Shown here: positions 60,909-64,000 of the stretch, piece after piece
Layout of the letters: each line of letters begins with the position of its first letter
How positions within the stretch are numbered: the stretch's first letter is position 1
NCBI GenBank assembly: GCA_947034895.1
Contig: OX344761.1
Coordinates: forward strand, 36,840,863-36,904,862
Direction of reading: 5' to 3'
DNA length: 64,000 nucleotides
DNA from: Rhytidiadelphus loreus
Lineage: Eukaryota; Streptophyta; Bryopsida; Hypnales; Hylocomiaceae
Notes under the pieces: generated by a model
Told to the model about the DNA's origin: nothing
The model's database searches: none
What the model saw: only the letters and a program-made list of their open reading frames with translations
Translations under genes and position numbers: made by a program

Positions 60909-61403
60909 CTAAGTTCCGTACCGCTCCCCACGCAACAAGCAAATGCACTTGTAGAACTTGGGGTAGAACTGGGGATTGGGGAACACGAGAGCCTCAATGC
61001 CCTGCTGTTTCCCCTTCCCACAGGCCTTCTCCGTGACCACCACCCTGGCAATGAAGCCAATTTCCTTGAGGTCGTTGGCCTTCACCACGTACGCGACCTC
61101 GCTGATCTCGACCGTCAGAAACGCCAGAGGAAACGCCGTCTTCTCCACCGTCAGCGTCTTCTTCACCTTCTTCTTAATCTCTACTCCAGGCACGTACTTG
61201 CAGATCGCAGGGCAGAAACACTGCGGCTGCGGACACGGCGCTCTGATGCACTGCCTCGTGGGGCACTTGCAAACCTCGCAAATGGGCGGGACGAACACCA
61301 CGATGCTGCGACTGCCCTTGTTAAGAAACTCCAGCGCCTGACAGCTGGTGCACAGCGTCACCACCACCAGAAGCGCGGCGAGACGGGACCGAAAGGTCGC
61401 CAT
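60909..61403 (-). CDS. Small secreted cysteine-rich protein, family not recognised
   Basis: ATG 61,403 starts a 164-aa product. The first 23 residues (MATFRSRLAALLVVVTLCTS, then CQA) form a clear signal peptide, with likely cleavage after CQA. The mature part opens with a hydrophobic stretch, then a dense cysteine cluster, PICEVCKCPTRQCIRAPCP and PQCFCPAICKY (eight Cys in 29 residues). A KKKVKKTLTVEKTAF linker follows, then a conserved-looking beta-rich region and a C-terminal EKACGKG and YKCICLL. The Pro/Cys spacing suggests a structural or defence-type extracellular protein, but I match it to no named family. Upstream codons to 61,766 are in frame but lie before the signal peptide and are probably untranslated. 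Coding GC is high, unlike its surroundings. Confidence 0.75.
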   Translation of the reverse strand: MATFRSRLAALLVVVTLCTSCQALEFLNKGSRSIVVFVPPICEVCKCPTRQCIRAPCPQPQCFCPAICKYVPGVEIKKKVKKTLTVEKTAFPLAFLTVEISEVAYVVKANDLKEIGFIARVVVTEKACGKGKQQGIEALVFPNPQFYPKFYKCICLLRGERYGT

Positions 61404-62436
61404 TGCAACTGAATGGACGGGGCTGTGGACCCAACTAGCTAGCAGGTAAAGTTGTGATAAGTTGTTGCAGCCTTGCAGGACGTTGGCAAGATCGAGGATT
61501 AATCGTGAGACGCTTGTAGAGATCCCTCTGTCTACATACTGTCCAGAAATACTCTGAAGGAGTTGCAAGATCGGCTTTGAAATGGGGCGTGGATTACTTT
61601 GTACAGGCCGTTGACGCAAAGCGCGGTTGACTTTAATTAGTTTTTTACTCCCCTGTAAAGATGAAGAAATCTGATCTCTATATGAGGTCGGCATGTTACG
61701 CATGTATGACTTGATATGTTTGTATTGTGTAGGTGTATATTGGTACACTAGTATGAGCCCTTTCATCTGACTGCTTGGGAGACAGTCATGTTAAGATCAT
61801 CATCAATCGGTGCACTCGATATTGGCTCAGCAACTGTACGATTCATTGGCCTATCTAGACACTACAACACGATCTAGCAACTAGCTGCAACACTGTAATC
61901 AATTATTTTGCAATGGGTTTGTACGTAGCGGTTCCGGACTTCGCTCAAAAAATCATGGTCTACTGCGATTCATTACAAAAGTCTTGGGCATTTAAGAACC
62001 AAAGAACCTATGCACGTTTGTCTAAATTGTTGCAAAACTAATGCAATCTCAAATGCAATCTCAAGTAGTTGAGAATACATTGCACAATTTAGTACAAAAT
62101 CATTGCAAAATTGTTATGTTAATTGATAGATTTCTGGCGGGCATTGCAAAACCGCTGCAAAAACTATTACAATCTCAGCCTTCTGTAGTCTGTCCTTGTG
62201 AGAGCCCCCAGGTTTGGAGCATCATTTGGCAGCCACCTTGATCCAATGCAGTAACCGTAAGAGGAGGCTGGGTAAACGCGGTAAAGTCTGACAAATTTTC
62301 AAAGTTGGTGATCATCGAAATGCGCTTTGCCATTTTCAAGTCCTCAATGCGATTTGCTTTGCAGTTTGACAAATTTGAGAAATGTTCAAGGCGGAGGGGC
62401 ATTTATACAACGCAACTGGACCAAACGTCAATTTTG
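61404..62436. other. Intergenic upstream of the cysteine-rich gene
   Basis: Contains its presumed promoter. No other gene is visible. From about 62,030 TTGCAAAA / GCAATCTCAA phrases repeat loosely. Confidence 0.5.
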
Positions 62437-62460
62437 TTAACCCCTAAATGCCCAAGGACT
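62437..62460 (+). mobile_element. Left end of a TTAA/piggyBac-like element
   Basis: TTAA (62,437-62,440) is followed by CCCCTAAATGCCCAAGGAC, closely matching the left end of the element at 1,928 (TTAACCCCTAAAGGCCCAAGG). No matching right end is found in the rest of the window, so the element is truncated or interrupted by the tandem array. Confidence 0.5.
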
Positions 62461-62585
62461 TTTTTGAGAATTTTGGAATTTGCTCTAAATTGAACCAAAA
62501 GCCAACATTTTGATAAGTTGTATCAATTTCTTTTGATACAACAAAAATTCAAACTAATATGTTAGAGATCATATAGAAAAAGAAA

Positions 62586-63060
62586 ACAAGGTGTTAAAAG
62601 AAAACAAGATTTAGTCAATCAAGAAGTGTAAGTACTTTAAGGGAAACTCAAAGGATAAAGGCTAACAAGATCTAGTCAATCAAGAAGTGTTAGCACTCTA
62701 AGGGAAACTCAAAGGATAAAGGTTGGCACACAAAGTCTAGAAGTACTCTAAGGGAAACTCAAAGGATAAAGGCTAACAAGATCTAGTCAATCAAGAAGTG
62801 TTAGCACTCTAAGGGAAATTCAAAGAATAAAGGCTGGCACACAGTACACAGAGTCTAGAAGTACTCTAAGGGAAACTCAAAGGATAAAGGCTAACAAGAT
62901 CTAGTCAATCAAGAAGAGTTAGCACTCTAAGGGAAACAAGTGTTAGCACTCTAAAGGAAACAGTAGAAGGAAAACACTAAGTCTTACTCTAAAGGAAACT
63001 TAAAGGATAAAAGCTAACAAGATCTAGTCAATCAAGAAGTGTTAGCCACAAGAAGATTTC
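62586..63060 (+). repeat. Compound tandem array (~61-bp and ~50-bp units)
   Basis: Two unit types mix. One has GCTAACAAGATCTAGTCAAT, CAAGAAGTGTTAGCACTCTA and AGGGAAACTCAAAGGATAAA. The other has GGCACACA, AGTCTAGAAGTACTCTA and the same AGGGAAACTC tail. Fragments reappear at 63,299-63,428, where a 44-bp unit (ACCAAATAAAAATTGCGCAA, GTAGAAGGAAAACACTAAGT) occurs twice. It probably lies inside the retrotransposon whose LTR begins at 63,572. Confidence 0.85.
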
Positions 63061-63558
63061 AAGGGATTAGCAGGGGCTAATGTTTCACGCAATAACCCCT
63101 ACTTTAGCCCCTTTTTACAAGGGATTCAAAAATTTTCAAATTTTCTTTGTGGATGTCACTTTAGACCCCAAAATTGCACACCTTGGTCGGGCTAAAGTGG
63201 GGGAGTTCAAAAAACCAGGGGTCTAAAGCTGGGGAGTTCAGGCCCCCCACGAAGATTAGACCTTGGGGCTAACGTAGTGAAATCTTCCTGTGAGCGGACC
63301 AAATAAAAATTGCGCAAAGTAGAAGGAAAACACTAAGTCTTAGATAAAAGCTAACAAGATCTAGTCAATCAAGAAGTGTTAGTAGACCAAATAAAAATTG
63401 CGCAAAGTAGAAGGAAAACACTAAGTTTTAGAACTAATGTAAGTACCAGGACACGACACCCGAGAGTGGTCACCTAGATGGCATGTGTGTCAACCCGTCA
63501 CATGGACTAAAGTAGTGTGGGGCCACAACGAGGATTTGATGCGGACATCAAGTGTTCT

Positions 63559-64000
63559 AAGTGGGGGAGAATGTAACAACCTCTTAGACTTGGCGTGAGG
63601 CTGGGCTCAAGGCGTGACATCGCGACTTCATGGCCAAGTGGGCAGACCCCAGTTGGAAGGTGTTGGGCGTAAGGACGAACACCTTTGGTAGAGAGGCCCG
63701 CGCCGCGTGGCAGTGCAAAGGGCGGCGTCACTTGGTAAGTGTAACGCTGAGGCTAGGCTCCACCCATGCCTTAAGGTACTTAGCCATAGAGGCCCGTGAG
63801 TGAAACTTGGTGAGACTCTAAGAGTGTAGATTGACTTAGGACTTAGATTCTTGAAGTTAAGTCTCAGATGCTAACTTGTGTAATTGGACTATTAGCCATG
63901 CAAAGGAGAGCGTGGGACGTGGCGTAGGTCGTTGACCGTGTTACATGTTAAGATGGTTTGAAACGAGATTTGAAGTCTTTCAATTTTATTTTATTTTTTT
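63559..64000 (+). mobile_element. Polypurine tract and start of a 3' LTR (Ty3/gypsy-like)
   Basis: AAGTGGGGGAGAA (63,559-63,571) is followed by TGTAACAACCTCTTAGACTT. A purine run ending GGGGGAGAATG and an LTR starting TGTAACA are typical of the 3' end of plant Ty3/gypsy elements. Preceding text (about 63,430-63,558) is the usual non-coding leader to the tract. The LTR runs off the window. The minus-strand frame at 63,507-63,731 is not a gene. Confidence 0.7.

Noticed and set aside
62586..63060. Evenly spaced repeats that could be read as a CRISPR array
   Set aside because: The whole unit repeats, with no variable spacers, there are two unit types, and the context is a plant retrotransposon.

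Overview
The window is nuclear DNA of a land plant. The support is GT-AG spliced genes of plant families (SINA-type RING E3 ligases, an XPG/UVH3 repair nuclease, an F-box protein, a SANT-domain gene of the transposase-derived type) set in long AT-rich spacers packed with MITEs and other transposon debris. The species cannot be read from the sequence. Gene density is low and coding regions are more GC-rich than the spacers.

Layout: 1-6,900 is non-coding with several short TIR elements and a 916-bp TTAA-flanked element. A two-exon SINA-like gene (+, 7,025-8,208) is followed by a badly broken kinase pseudogene (-, 9,350-12,190) that had two kinase domains, then a tandem duplication (12,205-13,265).

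The dominant structure is a giant inverted repeat. The left arm (about 13,310-25,536) and right arm (about 41,992-54,490) are reverse complements, each about 12.2-12.5 kb, around a 16.5-kb single-copy spacer. Each arm carries one copy of the same two-exon SINA-like gene (17,790-18,948 minus; 45,868-47,026 plus). Their second exons look identical while flanks elsewhere differ by several percent, and the arms differ by at least ten transposon insertions, many with a readable empty site in the other arm. One is a 968-bp piggyBac-like element (14-bp perfect TIR CCCTAGACCGCCCA, TTAA target duplication, single TTAA in the other arm).

The spacer holds a complete 17-exon XPG/UVH3 gene (minus, 37,445 to 27,952, about 1,754 aa, all splice phases consistent), a divergently transcribed SANT-domain gene (plus, 38,158 onward) and a hAT transposase C-terminal relic (40,754-40,999).

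Right of the inverted repeat lie tandem repeats, an intact F-box gene (minus, 56,924-58,144), a small secreted cysteine-rich protein of no family I recognise (minus, 60,909-61,403), a tandem array (62,586-63,060), and the polypurine tract and start of a probable Ty3/gypsy LTR running off the end.

The genes do not form an obvious pathway. Three SINA-type genes and an F-box gene are all ubiquitin-ligase components, but nothing in the sequence shows they act together.
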